DNA from: Pseudomonas thermotolerans DSM 14292
GTDB lineage: Bacteria > Pseudomonadota > Gammaproteobacteria > Pseudomonadales > Pseudomonadaceae
DNA: 64,000 nt
Reading direction: 5' to 3'
NCBI RefSeq assembly: GCF_000364625.1
Contig: NZ_KB822600.1
Coordinates: forward strand, 124,001 to 188,000
The position numbers and the translations under genes are program-made. Positions 46,044-59,662 of the stretch are shown here, one piece after another (within the stretch, counting starts at the first letter, position 1; the number at the start of each line of letters is the position of its first letter). Under the pieces are notes generated by a model, which was not told where the DNA came from, did no database searches, and saw nothing but the letters and a program-made list of their open reading frames with translations.

Positions 46044-48875
46044 TTAGAGCGCGGCTATCTTCTCGCGCTGCTCGACCAGCTTGGTCAGCGCCAGTTCGGC
46101 TTCGGCCAGCTTGGCCCGTTCCTTCTCGATCACCGCGGCCGGGGCCTTGGCGACGAAGCCTTGGTTGGAAAGCTTGCCGCCGACGCGCTTGACCTCGCCG
46201 TCCAGGCGGGCGATTTCCTTGTCCAGGCGGGCCAGTTCGGCAGTCTTGTCGATCAGTCCGGCCATCGGTACCAGCACCTGCATCTCGCCCACCAGGGCGG
46301 TGGCGGACATCGGCGCTTCCTCGCCGGGCTGCAGCACGCGGATGCTTTCCAGCTTGGCCAGCTTCATCAGCAGCGGCTGGTTCTCGGCCAGGCGGCGCAG
46401 GTCTTCCGAGTTGGCGTTGGCCAGTACCAGGTCGATGCGTTTGGCCATGGAGATGTTCATCTCCCCGCGGATCTGGCGGACGCCGAGCATCAGGGCCTTG
46501 ACCCATTCGATGTCGCCTTCGGCGGCGGCGTCGATCTTGCTCTCGTCGGCCACCGGCCAGGGCTGCAGCATCAGGGTGGCGCCGCTCTTGCCGGCCGAGG
46601 CCTTGATGCGCTGCCAGATTTCCTCGGTGATGAACGGCATGAACGGGTGGGCCAGGCGTAGGGCCACTTCCAGCACGCGCACCAGGGTGCGGCGGGTGCC
46701 GCGCTGGCGTTCGGGGTTGGCGTTCTCATCCCAGAGTACCGGCTTGACCAGTTCCAGGTACCAGGCGCAGTACTCGTCCCAGATGAATTCGTAGAGGGTC
46801 TGGGCGGCCAGGTCGAAGCGGAAGGCCTCCAGGTGGCGGGTGACGTCCTGCTCGGCGCGCTGCAGGCGGGAGATGATCCAGCGGTCCACCGAGGACAGTT
46901 CCACCGGCTCGCCGTTGACCCCGCAGTCCTTGCCGTCGGTGTTGTCGATGACGAAGTTGGCGGCGTTCCAGATCTTGTTGCAGAAGTTGCGGAAGCCTTC
47001 GACGCGGCCCATGTCGAACTTGATGTCGCGGCCGGTGGAGGCCAGCGAGCAGAAGGTGAAGCGCAGGGCGTCGGTGCCGTAGCTGGCGATGCCTTCGGGG
47101 AATTCGGCGCGGGTCTGCTTGGCGATCTTCTCGGCCAGCTTGGGCTGCATCATGCCGCTGGTGCGCTTGGCCACCAGGGACTCCAGGTCGATGCCGTCGA
47201 CGATGTCCAGCGGGTCGAGCACGTTGCCCTTGGACTTGGACATCTTCTGGCCCTGGCCGTCGCGTACCAGACCGTGGACATAGACGGTCTTGAACGGGAT
47301 CTGCCCGGTCAGGTGCAGGCTCATCATGATCATCCGGGCGACCCAGAAGAAGATGATGTCGAAGCCGGTGACCAGCACGTCGGTGGGGTGGAAGGTCTTG
47401 AGGAACTCGGTCTGCTCGGGCCAGCCGAGGGTGGAGAAGGTCCACAGCCCGGAGCTGAACCAGGTGTCCAGCACGTCGTCGTCCTGGCGCAGCGGTTTAT
47501 CACCGAGGCCGTACTTGGCGCGCACTTCTTCTTCGCTACGGCCGACGTAGACGTTGCCGGCCTCGTCGTACCAGGCCGGGATGCGGTGGCCCCACCACAG
47601 CTGGCGGCTGATGCACCAGTCCTGGATGTCGCGCATCCAGCTGAAGTACATGTTCTCGTACTGCTTGGGCACGAACTGGATCTGCCCGCTTTCCACCGCG
47701 GCGATGGCCTTCTCGGCCAGGGGCTTGGTGGAGACGTACCACTGGTCGGTCAGCCAGGGCTCGATCACGGTGCCGGAGCGGTCGCCCTTGGGTACCTTGA
47801 GGGCGTGGTCTTCGATCTTCTCCAGCAGGCCGGCGGCCTGGAGGTCTTCGACGATCTTGCGGCGCGCGTCGAAGCGGTCGAGGTTGGCGTAGGCGGCCGG
47901 CAGGCTGGTGTCGATTTGCTCATTGACGCTGCCGTCGAAGTTGAACGCCTGGGCCTTCTCCAGCACCGCGGCGTTCTTGTCGAAGATGTTGATCAGCGGC
48001 AGGTTGTGGCGCTTGCCCACTTCGTAGTCGTTGAAGTCGTGGGCCGGGGTGATCTTCACGCAGCCGGTGCCGAACTCGCGGTCGACGTATTCGTCGGCGA
48101 TGATCGGGATCAGGCGGCCCACCAGGGGCAGCACGATGTGCTTGCCGATCAGGCCCTTGTAGCGCTCGTCCTCGGGGTGCACGGCCACCGCGGTGTCGCC
48201 CAGCATGGTTTCCGGGCGGGTGGTGGCAACCACCAGGTAGTCCTTGCCTTCGGCGGTGGTGGCGCCGTCCGCCAGCGGGTAGCGCAGGTGCCAGAGGTGA
48301 CCCTTCTCGTCGTGGTTCTCCACCTCCAGGTCGGAGATGGCGGTGTGGAACTTGGTGTCCCAGTTGACCAGGCGCTTGCCGCGGTAGATCAGGCCGTCCT
48401 CGTGGAGGCGCACGAAGGCTTCCTTGACGGCGTTGGACAGGCCCTCGTCCATGGTGAAGCGCTCGCGGCTCCAGTCCACCGAGGAGCCCAGGCGGCGGAT
48501 CTGCCGGGTGATGGTGCCGCCGGACTGTTCCTTCCATTCCCAGACCTTCTCCAGGAACTTCTCGCGGCCGAGGTCGTGGCGGCCGATACCCTGGGCGGCC
48601 AGCTGACGTTCCACCACCATCTGGGTGGCGATGCCGGCGTGGTCGGTGCCCGGCTGCCAGAGGGTGTTGCGCCCCTGCATGCGGCGGAAGCGGATCAGCG
48701 CGTCCATGATCGCGTTGTTGAAACCATGCCCCATGTGCAGGCTGCCGGTGACGTTGGGCGGCGGCAGCATGATGGTGTAGGGCTTGCCGGAGCCCTGCGG
48801 GGCGAAGTAGTTCTTGGACTCCCACTCGGAGTACCAACGGGATTCAATGGCGTGCGGCTGGTAGGTCTTGTCCAT
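46044..48875 (-). CDS. valS: valyl-tRNA synthetase
   Basis: The 943-residue class I enzyme has the HIGH motif in [17 protein letters not shown], the editing domain, the KMSKS motif in [14 protein letters not shown], and a C-terminal coiled coil that binds tRNA-Val. The ATG at 48875 gives [11 protein letters not shown], the usual family start. It is the last gene after pepA, holC and a short hypothetical gene on this strand. Confidence 0.98.
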   Translation of the reverse strand: MDKTYQPHAIESRWYSEWESKNYFAPQGSGKPYTIMLPPPNVTGSLHMGHGFNNAIMDALIRFRRMQGRNTLWQPGTDHAGIATQMVVERQLAAQGIGRHDLGREKFLEKVWEWKEQSGGTITRQIRRLGSSVDWSRERFTMDEGLSNAVKEAFVRLHEDGLIYRGKRLVNWDTKFHTAISDLEVENHDEKGHLWHLRYPLADGATTAEGKDYLVVATTRPETMLGDTAVAVHPEDERYKGLIGKHIVLPLVGRLIPIIADEYVDREFGTGCVKITPAHDFNDYEVGKRHNLPLINIFDKNAAVLEKAQAFNFDGSVNEQIDTSLPAAYANLDRFDARRKIVEDLQAAGLLEKIEDHALKVPKGDRSGTVIEPWLTDQWYVSTKPLAEKAIAAVESGQIQFVPKQYENMYFSWMRDIQDWCISRQLWWGHRIPAWYDEAGNVYVGRSEEEVRAKYGLGDKPLRQDDDVLDTWFSSGLWTFSTLGWPEQTEFLKTFHPTDVLVTGFDIIFFWVARMIMMSLHLTGQIPFKTVYVHGLVRDGQGQKMSKSKGNVLDPLDIVDGIDLESLVAKRTSGMMQPKLAEKIAKQTRAEFPEGIASYGTDALRFTFCSLASTGRDIKFDMGRVEGFRNFCNKIWNAANFVIDNTDGKDCGVNGEPVELSSVDRWIISRLQRAEQDVTRHLEAFRFDLAAQTLYEFIWDEYCAWYLELVKPVLWDENANPERQRGTRRTLVRVLEVALRLAHPFMPFITEEIWQRIKASAGKSGATLMLQPWPVADESKIDAAAEGDIEWVKALMLGVRQIRGEMNISMAKRIDLVLANANSEDLRRLAENQPLLMKLAKLESIRVLQPGEEAPMSATALVGEMQVLVPMAGLIDKTAELARLDKEIARLDGEVKRVGGKLSNQGFVAKAPAAVIEKERAKLAEAELALTKLVEQREKIAAL

Positions 48876-48989
48876 GTGTGGTGGGACCGGAGGCTGAATA
48901 GATGGGAAAGCCCGCGAGTATACCAAGGCCGGGCGGCCTGCGGGGCATCGCGGGCGCGCTTGGGGCGCGTGTGCCTGGGCGGCAGGGGA

Positions 48990-49349
48990 TCAGGAGCGGC
49001 GGGCGGCGAGCAGACGGCCGAGGCGGGCTTCCAGGCGGCGCTTCAGCTCGGCCTCGATCTGCGGCACGAAGTCGTCGATCACGTCCTGGAGGATCAATTG
49101 GGCGGCGGCGCGTAGTTCGCTCTCCAGGCGCTGATGTTCGCGGTCCGGCAGGCCGGCTTCCGGCGCCGGCGCGGCGGGCGCGGCCTGCGGGGCGGGCTCG
49201 ATGACCTCGGAGAGCAGGGGGATGTCGTCGGTGTCGATCTGCTCGGTCAGCAGGGGCGGTTCCAGCCCTTCCTCGTCGAGCAGCTGGCGGATCGACTCGA
49301 GATCGTCGAGCAGGTGCGAGGGCGTGATGGGCGGCTTGGGGGTATCCAT
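48990..49349 (-). CDS. short acidic hypothetical protein linked to holC-valS
   Basis: The 119-residue protein has an acidic, Leu/Glu-rich N-terminal part (LLDDLESIRQLLDEEGLEPP, PLLTEQIDTDDIPLLSEV), a Pro/Ala-rich linker, and a helical C-terminal part (LILQDVIDDFVPQIEAELKR). It lies between holC and valS, as the corresponding gene does in other Pseudomonas. Function unknown. The ATG at 49349 is chosen because it begins the acidic conserved part. Confidence 0.75.
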   Translation of the reverse strand: MDTPKPPITPSHLLDDLESIRQLLDEEGLEPPLLTEQIDTDDIPLLSEVIEPAPQAAPAAPAPEAGLPDREHQRLESELRAAAQLILQDVIDDFVPQIEAELKRRLEARLGRLLAARRS

Positions 49350-49472
49350 GGTGGCGGTTTTCGGCTGTTCGGTATCGCGGGTGGCAGGGGCGGCGAGCCG
49401 GAAGGGCGCAGGCCGCGGGTGCCGGTCGGTGCGGCCGTGCCTGGCCGACATGCTGCTGATCGCCGGAAGCGC

Positions 49473-49892
49473 TCAGAGTTCCACGCGACGGGGATCATAG
49501 CCCCGCTTGCGGTAAAGGAGGAAATTGTTCCGGCAGGCGGCGAGCAGCGGCGGGTCTTGGTTGACGATCTCGATCACCCGGGCGAAGCGCTCGACGTGGG
49601 GGGAGATGTCCGGCTGCAGGTTGACCAGCAGGCCCTGGGTGGCGGCCGGCTCCTCGTCGCGGCCGATCACCACCGGCGCCCGGGGATCGCTGGCAGCCAG
49701 GTCGTGGGGAATGAAGGCGTCGGCCTTGAAGCGCCAGAGCAGGTCGTCCAGCTCGCGGGCCTGGGCCTCGTCCTGGCAGCGCAGGAATACCGGCATCCCC
49801 GCCCGCCAGCCCTTCATCGCCAGCTTGCAGGCGGCCAGCAGGCGGCTGGCCTGGTCGCTGGAGGAGAGGACGTAGAACTCGATTCTCGGCAT
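49473..49892 (-). CDS. holC: DNA polymerase III chi subunit
   Basis: The 139-residue product matches HolC: IEFYVLSSSDQASRLLAAC at the start, then DDLLWRFKADAFIPHD and a conserved C-terminal NNFLLYRKRGYDPRRVEL. Chi binds single-strand DNA-binding protein and links it to the clamp loader through HolD. The gene lies between pepA and a hypothetical gene preceding valS, the usual gammaproteobacterial order. Confidence 0.96.
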   Translation of the reverse strand: MPRIEFYVLSSSDQASRLLAACKLAMKGWRAGMPVFLRCQDEAQARELDDLLWRFKADAFIPHDLAASDPRAPVVIGRDEEPAATQGLLVNLQPDISPHVERFARVIEIVNQDPPLLAACRNNFLLYRKRGYDPRRVEL

Positions 49893-49955
49893 GGGGGATT
49901 CCGCCGCGGGTGGCTCCGGGCTGCGCGGGGCAGGTCCGGAGCCTGGGCGCGGGCA

Positions 49956-51476
<1,521 letters not shown>

Positions 51477-51583
51477 TTACGGGATAATGCCGGGCATTTT
51501 TCCGGTGTCCGCCGCGGCGGACCGGCAGCAGGCGGCTAGTTTGAGCGTAGCTGCCCGAGCCTGACAACCCTGGAGCTTCCGGT

Positions 51584-52705
51584 TTGATCGTCTTCCGTTA
51601 TCTGTCCCGCGAGTTGCTGGTGACCCTCAGTGCGGTGAGTGCCGTGCTGTTGGTGATCATCATGAGCGGTCGCTTCATCAAGTATCTGGCCCAGGCGGCC
51701 CAGGGCGCCCTGGACCCAGGCGTGCTGTTCCTGATCATGGGCTACCGCATCCCCGGCTTCCTGCAGCTGATTCTGCCGCTCGGTCTGTTCCTCGGCATCC
51801 TCCTGGCCTACGGACGGCTCTACCTGGACAGCGAGATGACCGTGCTCTCGGCCACCGGCATGAGCCAGCAGCGACTGTTCCTCTATACCCTCGGCCCGGC
51901 CACCCTGGTGGCCCTGCTGGTGGCCTGGCTGAGCCTGGGCCTGGCGCCCCAGGGCGTGGCCCAGGTGGAGCGTATCCTCAACGAGCAGGACGCCCTCACC
52001 GAGTTCGATACCCTGGTGCCGGGGCGCTTCCAGTCCATGAAGGGCGGCAGCCGGGTGACCTACGTGGAGCAGCTCTCCGGCGACCGCAGCGAGCTGGGCG
52101 GCGTGTTCATTTCCGACAAGCGAGTGTCCCGTGACGGCAAGAAGGAGCGCGGCATCGTGGTGCTGGTGGCCGAGTCGGGGCGCCAGGAGATCCAGCCGGA
52201 CGGCAGCCGTTACCTGATTCTCGAGAATGGCTTCCGCTACGACGGCAACCCCGGCCAGGCCGATTACCGGGCGATCCAGTACGACACCTACGGCATGCTC
52301 CTGGAGCGGCCGCAGGTGGCCGCCGACATCGGCGAGCGCGAGGCGATTCCCACCTCCGAGCTGTGGAGCAGCGACGACCAGCGTCATCGCGCCGAGTTGC
52401 AGTGGCGGCTGTCCATTCCGCTGCTGGTCTTCGTGGTGACCCTCCTGGCGGTGCCGCTGGCCCGCGTCAACCCGCGCCAGGGCCGCTTCCTCAAGCTGCT
52501 ACCGGCGATCCTTCTGTACATGGGCTACCTGTCCCTGCTGATCGCCATGCGTGGCGCCTTGGACAAGGGACGCATTCCCGCCGGGCTGGGGCTCTGGTGG
52601 GTGCACGGCATCTTCCTGGTCATCGGCCTGCTGCTGCTGTTCTGGGAACCGCTGCGCCTGAAGCTGGCCAGCCGTCGCGCGCTGCGGGAGGTGGCCCATG
52701 CTTAA
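51584..52705 (+). CDS. lptF: LPS export permease LptF
   Basis: This 373-residue protein of the LptBFG ABC exporter has six predicted transmembrane helices around a periplasmic beta-jellyroll (about 130-270). The N-terminus (IVFRYLSRELLVTLSAVSA) begins with TTG at 51584; homologous LptF proteins start at the same residue. Its last codons overlap the lptG start by 8 bp. Confidence 0.94.
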   Translation: MIVFRYLSRELLVTLSAVSAVLLVIIMSGRFIKYLAQAAQGALDPGVLFLIMGYRIPGFLQLILPLGLFLGILLAYGRLYLDSEMTVLSATGMSQQRLFLYTLGPATLVALLVAWLSLGLAPQGVAQVERILNEQDALTEFDTLVPGRFQSMKGGSRVTYVEQLSGDRSELGGVFISDKRVSRDGKKERGIVVLVAESGRQEIQPDGSRYLILENGFRYDGNPGQADYRAIQYDTYGMLLERPQVAADIGEREAIPTSELWSSDDQRHRAELQWRLSIPLLVFVVTLLAVPLARVNPRQGRFLKLLPAILLYMGYLSLLIAMRGALDKGRIPAGLGLWWVHGIFLVIGLLLLFWEPLRLKLASRRALREVAHA

Positions 52706-53759
52706 GCTGGACAGATACATCGGCATCAACGTATTCCTCGCCATCCTCGCGGTGCTCGGGGTGATCGTCGGCCTGGCGCTGCTGTTCGCCTTCATCGACG
52801 AGCTGGGCGACGTGGAGGGCGGCTACGGCCTGCTCGACGCTGCCTGGTACGTGCTGCTCACCGCCCCGCGGCGGCTCTACGAGATGCTTCCGATGGCGGC
52901 GCTGATCGGCTGCCTGATCGGCCTCGGCAACCTGGCCAGCCACAGCGAGCTGACCATCATGCGCGCTGCCGGCGTGTCGGTCGGGCGCATCGTCTGGGCG
53001 GTGATGAAGCCCATGCTGGTGCTGATGCTGGTGGGCATCCTGATTGGCGAGTACGTGGCGCCCTGGACCGAGAACCACGCCCAGGCCAGCCGCTCCATGG
53101 CCCAGGGCGGCGGCGAGGCGCAGAGCGCCAAGCGTGGTCTCTGGCACCGCCAGGGCAACGAGTTCGTGCACATCAACTCGGTGCAGCCCAACGGCCTGCT
53201 GGTCGGCGTGACCCGCTACCAGTTCGACGCCGAGCGCCGTCTGCTGTCGGCCAGCTTCGCCCGTCGCGCCGAATACCAGGGCGACCACTGGGAGCTCAAC
53301 GACGTGGCCACCACCCATTTCCAGGAGCGCAGCACTGAGGTGGTCAAGGTGCCCAGCGAGCGCTGGGACGTCGAACTCAGCCCGCAGCTGCTCGGCACCG
53401 TGGTGATGGAACCCGAGGCGCTGTCGATCACCGGTCTGTGGCGTTACATCCACTACCTGGGCGAGCAGGGCCTGAACAACGCCCGCTACTGGCTGGCGTT
53501 CTGGACCAAGGTGCTGCAGCCGCTGGTCACCGCGGCCCTGGTGCTGATGGCGATTTCCTTCATCTTCGGCCCGCTGCGTTCGGTGACCCTCGGCCAGCGG
53601 GTGTTCACTGGCGTGCTGGTGGGCTTCGTATTCCGCATCGCCCAGGACCTGCTGGGGCCCTCCAGCCAGGTGTTCGGCTTCCCGCCGCTGCTAGCGGTGC
53701 TGATCCCCAGCGCCGTCTGCGCCCTGGCCGGGCTCTGGCTGCTGCGCCGGGCGGGCTGA
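52698..53759 (+). CDS. lptG: LPS export permease LptG
   Basis: The 353-residue protein is the partner of LptF, with six helices and a periplasmic jellyroll domain. The N-terminal helix segment reads YIGINVFLAILAVLGVIVGLALL. LptFG with LptB extracts LPS from the inner membrane. The ATG at 52698 overlaps lptF. A bidirectional terminator follows. Confidence 0.94.
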   Translation: MLKLDRYIGINVFLAILAVLGVIVGLALLFAFIDELGDVEGGYGLLDAAWYVLLTAPRRLYEMLPMAALIGCLIGLGNLASHSELTIMRAAGVSVGRIVWAVMKPMLVLMLVGILIGEYVAPWTENHAQASRSMAQGGGEAQSAKRGLWHRQGNEFVHINSVQPNGLLVGVTRYQFDAERRLLSASFARRAEYQGDHWELNDVATTHFQERSTEVVKVPSERWDVELSPQLLGTVVMEPEALSITGLWRYIHYLGEQGLNNARYWLAFWTKVLQPLVTAALVLMAISFIFGPLRSVTLGQRVFTGVLVGFVFRIAQDLLGPSSQVFGFPPLLAVLIPSAVCALAGLWLLRRAG

Positions 53760-53784
53760 TCCGCCGCTTCTTCAGGCGCGATAA

Positions 53785-53821
53785 AAAACGGCTCCCGAAC
53801 GGATGGCGCGGGAGCCGTTTT
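53785..53821. terminator. bidirectional terminator between lptG and the RDD gene
   Basis: A 13-bp stem (AAAACGGCTCCCG at 53785-53797, CGGGAGCCGTTTT at 53809-53821) has A/T runs at both outer ends, so it can act for both converging genes. Confidence 0.85.
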
Positions 53822-53877
53822 GCATTTCTGGGGGCGGGAAAGGAGGGCGAAGGGCCGGGCAGCTCGAGCGCGGCGGC

Positions 53878-54375
53878 CTATTTCTTGTGGATGCCCTTGG
53901 GCAGCCGGACCAGGCGGCTTTCCGAATAGATGTCGTGCCAGCAGCGCTTCTGCTTGTCCCACAGCGACCAGAAGAAGCCCAGTCCCAGGCACAGCCAGGA
54001 GGCGATGGCAATCAGGAAGCGCAGCAGCGCCTGCCACAGGTCGATGGCGGTGCCGTCGGCGTTCTGCACGCGCACGCCCCACACCTGCATGCCCAGGGTC
54101 TGGCCGTTGTGGGTCCAGAACTTGGCGAAGAACGCGAACAGGCTGATGAGCAGGATGGTGCTGAGCAGCGGGTCGCCGTCCAGGGCTCCGGAGTCGCTCA
54201 GCTGGCGCAGGCGCTGCTCGCCGACGATGGCCATCTGGATCAGCTTGTAGATCAGCGTCACCACCATCAGCAGGGCGATGCATAGCAGGCTGTCGTAGAA
54301 GATCGCGGCCAGGCGGCGCAGCAGGCCGGCGGGAGGGAAGTCGCCTTCGGGGCGCAGTCGGTGGTGTTTGGCCAT
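53878..54375 (-). CDS. RDD-family membrane protein
   Basis: The 165-residue protein has the RDD domain: conserved R-R-L-A-A-I-F-Y-D-S segment followed by three to four transmembrane helices and a KFWTHNGQTLGMQVWGVRV segment. Family function is uncertain; roles in ion or solute transport have been proposed. The ATG at 54375 gives the usual MAKHHRL start. Confidence 0.88.
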   Translation of the reverse strand: MAKHHRLRPEGDFPPAGLLRRLAAIFYDSLLCIALLMVVTLIYKLIQMAIVGEQRLRQLSDSGALDGDPLLSTILLISLFAFFAKFWTHNGQTLGMQVWGVRVQNADGTAIDLWQALLRFLIAIASWLCLGLGFFWSLWDKQKRCWHDIYSESRLVRLPKGIHKK

Positions 54376-54393
54376 TGCAAAAGTTCCAGGCAT

Positions 54394-54424
54394 AAAAAAG
54401 CCTCTGATGTCCCCATCAGAGGCT
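54394..54424 (-). terminator. terminator of the cold-shock gene
   Basis: Minus-strand stem AGCCTCTGATG and CATCAGAGGCT (11 bp, short loop) is followed by six T residues. Confidence 0.9.
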
Positions 54425-54441
54425 CTTCGTTCGGCGGCAAA

Positions 54442-54654
54442 TCAGCCCAGGATCTGTACCTGGTCGGCTTGCATGCCTTTTTGACCTTGGACGGCTACGA
54501 AGCTGACTTTCTGGCCTTCTTTCAGGCTCTTGAAGCCGTTGCCTTCGATGGCGCGGAAGTGTACGAACAGATCCGGACCGCTCTCGGGAGTGATGAAACC
54601 GTAACCTTTCTCGTCGTTAAACCACTTGACGGTGCCGTTCTGACGATTCGACAT
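54442..54654 (-). CDS. cold-shock-domain protein
   Basis: The 70-residue protein is a single cold-shock domain with RNP1 (K-G-Y-G-F-I-T) and RNP2 (D-L-F-V-H-F) motifs, binding single-stranded RNA or DNA as an RNA chaperone. The ATG at 54654 begins [12 protein letters not shown] long leader of about 180 nt precedes it, as in cspA-type mRNAs. Which of several Pseudomonas paralogues this is cannot be told. Confidence 0.95.
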   Translation of the reverse strand: MSNRQNGTVKWFNDEKGYGFITPESGPDLFVHFRAIEGNGFKSLKEGQKVSFVAVQGQKGMQADQVQILG

Positions 54655-54840
54655 ATCTTGTTTCCTTGAAGCTTGAGTTGATGACAGCCTCTTCTTCAGC
54701 GTTTCGTTGACAGCGAAGGAAGAGGTCTGGACTGGTTTTGCAGAGATAAATACGTCGATCGGGAACGGGATGAAGCAAATCTCGCGATCTGCCGCACCAG
54801 GCCACGGTTCAAAGCGACCCATGCAAACACAGCTGAGGGC

Positions 54841-54870
54841 ACTCTACGCCATGTTCGCGCGAAATTACAA
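54841..54870 (-). promoter_or_regulatory. candidate promoter of the cold-shock gene
   Basis: On the minus strand TTGTAA and TAGAGT are 18 bp apart, resembling -35 and -10 elements. This would give a leader of roughly 180 nt. Sequence match only. Confidence 0.3.
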
Positions 54871-54971
54871 GCCTCGTTGGACACAGGGAGGCGACTGCGA
54901 CGGGCGGCAGGGGCGGAAGGGCTCTGGAATCGGCTCTGTCGAGCGGTAGGGAATGCCGTTCGGCATGAAGA

Positions 54972-55056
54972 TGGTGCCCCGGGGGAGACTCGAACTCCCA
55001 CTCCTTTCGGAAACGGATTTTGAATCCGCCGCGTCTACCGGTTCCGCCACCGGGGC
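54972..55056 (-). tRNA. tRNA-Leu(CAA)
   Basis: The 85-nt minus-strand sequence folds as a tRNA with acceptor arms GCCCCGG and CCGGGGC, discriminator A and encoded CCA. The anticodon loop TTCAAAA gives anticodon CAA, reading UUG leucine codons. A long variable arm, as in class II tRNAs, is present. Confidence 0.95.
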
Positions 55057-55166
55057 ATGATGGCGGCGGAGTATAGGGGGCCCCTCCGGGGATGGTCAAT
55101 CGGCCCGCGTGGCCAAAATACGCGCATTCCGCTAAACTTCGCCGCCCTGCGAAACGACCCTTCATC

Positions 55167-57346
<2,180 letters not shown>

Positions 57347-57387
57347 AGAAAGAACAACTACCCACGATCTTGTCACAGGAGTCCACT

Positions 57388-57723
57388 ATGAGCTTTCTGA
57401 TCCCCGCTGCCTACGCGGATGCCGCAGCCCCGGCCGCAGCCCCTGCCGGTACCGGTTTCGAATGGATATTCCTGATCGGCTTCCTGGTGATCTTCTATCT
57501 GATGATCTGGCGCCCGCAGGCCAAGCGTGCCAAGGAGCACAAGAACCTGCTGGCCAGCCTGCAGAAGGGTGACGAGGTGGTGACCTCCGGCGGCATCGCT
57601 GGCAAGGTGACCAAGGTGGCCGACGACTTCGTGGTCGTCGAGGTGTCCGACAACGTCGAACTGAAGTTCCAGAAGGGCGCGATTGCCGCCACCCTGCCGA
57701 AAGGCACGCTGAAAGCGATCTGA
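57388..57723 (+). CDS. yajC: preprotein translocase accessory protein YajC
   Basis: The 111-residue single-spanning membrane protein has a helix at 24-43 (EWIFLIGFLVIFYLMIWRPQ) and a cytoplasmic KOW-like region. It associates with SecDF, encoded next. CAGGAG precedes the ATG. Confidence 0.96.
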   Translation: MSFLIPAAYADAAAPAAAPAGTGFEWIFLIGFLVIFYLMIWRPQAKRAKEHKNLLASLQKGDEVVTSGGIAGKVTKVADDFVVVEVSDNVELKFQKGAIAATLPKGTLKAI

Positions 57724-57744
57724 TCCATACATTGTCAACAATCG

Positions 57745-57766
57745 ACGGGGCGCAAGAGCGCCCCGT
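57745..57766. other. hairpin between yajC and secD
   Basis: A 9-bp stem (ACGGGGCGC, loop AAGA, GCGCCCCGT) has no U-tract, so it may be a processing or partial attenuation site in the yajC-secDF mRNA. Confidence 0.4.
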
Positions 57767-57784
57767 GTCATAAGCGGACGGCGT

Positions 57785-59653
57785 ATGCTGAACAAATACC
57801 CCCTGTGGAAATACCTGCTGATCCTGGCGGTGCTGGCGATCGGCCTGGTCTATTCCGCTCCCAACCTTTTTCCGGATGATCCGGCCATCCAGATCAGCGG
57901 CGCCAGCACGGCGCTGCGCATCGAGCAGGCCGATGTCGAGCGCGTCGGCAAGGCCATCGCCGAGGCGGGCATCACCGTCAAGTCGCAGGGTCTCAGCGAG
58001 GACGGCAAGAGCGGCCTGGTCCGCCTGACCCGCCTGGAAGACCAGCTGCCGGCCAAGGACATCGCCCGCCGCCTGCTCGGCGACGACTACGTGGTGGCCC
58101 TGAACCTGGCGCCGACCACTCCGCAGTGGCTGCGCAACCTGAGCGCCTCGCCGATGAAGCTGGGCCTCGACCTCTCCGGCGGCGTGCACTTCCTCCTCGA
58201 GGTGGACATGGACAAGGCTCTGGATGCCCGCCGCAAGGTCTACGAGGGCGAGATCAAGAGCCTGCTGCGCAAGGAGCGGGTCCGCTACCGCAGCATGCCG
58301 CAGGCCGGTGGCGCCATCCAGCTGGGCTTCGCCGACAGCGAATCCCTGGAGAAGGCGCAGAGCCTGATCCGCAAGGATTACCAAGACTTCGACATGACCA
58401 CTGCCGAGCGCAATGGTCTGCAGGTGCTGCGCCTGAGCCTGACTCAGGCCAAGCTGGCGGAGATCCGCGAGTACTCCATCAAGCAGAACCTCACCACCGT
58501 GCGCAACCGCGTCAACGAACTGGGCGTGGCCGAACCGCTGGTGCAGCGCCAGGGCGCCAACCGCATCGTGGTCGAGCTGCCCGGGGTGCAGGATACCGCC
58601 GAAGCCAAGCGCATCCTCGGCAAGACCGCCAACCTGGAGTTCCGCCTGGCGGCCACTCCGGACGCGCCGCGGGCCACCACCGAATACTTCGAGTTCCGCG
58701 AGCCGGGCCGTGCCCCAGTGGCTCTGGAGCGCAGCCTGATCATCACCGGTGACCAGGTGACCGACGCCCAGGCTAGCTACGACGAGAACGGCCGCCCGCA
58801 GGTCAACATCCGCCTCGACGGCCACGGCGGCGAGCTGATGAACCGCGCCACCCGCAACAACGTGGGGCGCAGCATGGCGGTGATCTTTATCGAGCAGAAG
58901 CCGGTGACCCGTTACGTCAAGCAGGTGGTCGACGGCGTCGAGAAGGAGGTGCCGGTATCGGCCTTCAAGGAAGAGAAGAAGATCATCAGCCTGGCGACCA
59001 TCCAGTCGCCGCTCGGCAGTCAGTTCCGCATCACCGGCCTGAACGGCCAGGGCGAGTCCTCCGAGCTGGCCCTGCTGCTACGCGCCGGCGGCCTGGCGGC
59101 GCCCATGTACTTCGCCGAGGAACGCACCATCGGCCCGAGCCTGGGCGCCGAGAACATCGCCAAGGGCATCGAGTCCACCTGGTGGGCGATGATCTTCGTG
59201 TCCGTGTTCATCCTGGTGATCTACAAGTTCTTCGGCTTCCTAGCCACCGTCGCGCTGGCCTTCAACCTGGTCCTGCTGGTCGGCTTGATGTCGATCATCG
59301 GTGCCACCCTGACCCTGCCGGGCATCGCCGGCATCGTGCTGACCCTGGGCATGGCGGTGGACGCCAACGTGCTGATCTACTCGCGCATCCGCGAGGAGCT
59401 GAAGAATGGCCTGTCGGTGCAGCGGGCGATTCACGAGGGCTTCGACCGCGCCTACACCGCGATCATCGACTCCAACCTCACCACCCTGCTGGTGGGCGGC
59501 ATCCTCTTCGCTCTGGGTACCGGCCCGGTGAAGGGCTTCGCCGTCACCCTGTCGCTGGGGATCCTGACCTCGATGTTCACGGCGATCATGTTCACCCGTG
59601 GCATGGTCAACCTGATCTTCGGTGGCCGTAACTTCAAGAAGCTGTGGATCTGA
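57785..59653 (+). CDS. secD: protein translocase subunit SecD
   Basis: The 622-residue protein has six transmembrane helices, a large periplasmic P1 domain between the first and second, and SecD motifs (LGLDLSGGVHFLLEVD, GMAVDANVLIYSRIREE, FALGTGPVKGFA). SecDF uses the proton-motive force to complete protein export. Directly upstream of secF with 9 bp between. Confidence 0.97.
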   Translation: MLNKYPLWKYLLILAVLAIGLVYSAPNLFPDDPAIQISGASTALRIEQADVERVGKAIAEAGITVKSQGLSEDGKSGLVRLTRLEDQLPAKDIARRLLGDDYVVALNLAPTTPQWLRNLSASPMKLGLDLSGGVHFLLEVDMDKALDARRKVYEGEIKSLLRKERVRYRSMPQAGGAIQLGFADSESLEKAQSLIRKDYQDFDMTTAERNGLQVLRLSLTQAKLAEIREYSIKQNLTTVRNRVNELGVAEPLVQRQGANRIVVELPGVQDTAEAKRILGKTANLEFRLAATPDAPRATTEYFEFREPGRAPVALERSLIITGDQVTDAQASYDENGRPQVNIRLDGHGGELMNRATRNNVGRSMAVIFIEQKPVTRYVKQVVDGVEKEVPVSAFKEEKKIISLATIQSPLGSQFRITGLNGQGESSELALLLRAGGLAAPMYFAEERTIGPSLGAENIAKGIESTWWAMIFVSVFILVIYKFFGFLATVALAFNLVLLVGLMSIIGATLTLPGIAGIVLTLGMAVDANVLIYSRIREELKNGLSVQRAIHEGFDRAYTAIIDSNLTTLLVGGILFALGTGPVKGFAVTLSLGILTSMFTAIMFTRGMVNLIFGGRNFKKLWI

Positions 59654-59662
59654 GGCAAGGCC

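Noticed and set aside
46833..49115. 760-codon plus-strand frame opposite valS
   Set aside because: It mirrors the valS coding strand, has no recognisable domain and reflects GC-rich third positions.
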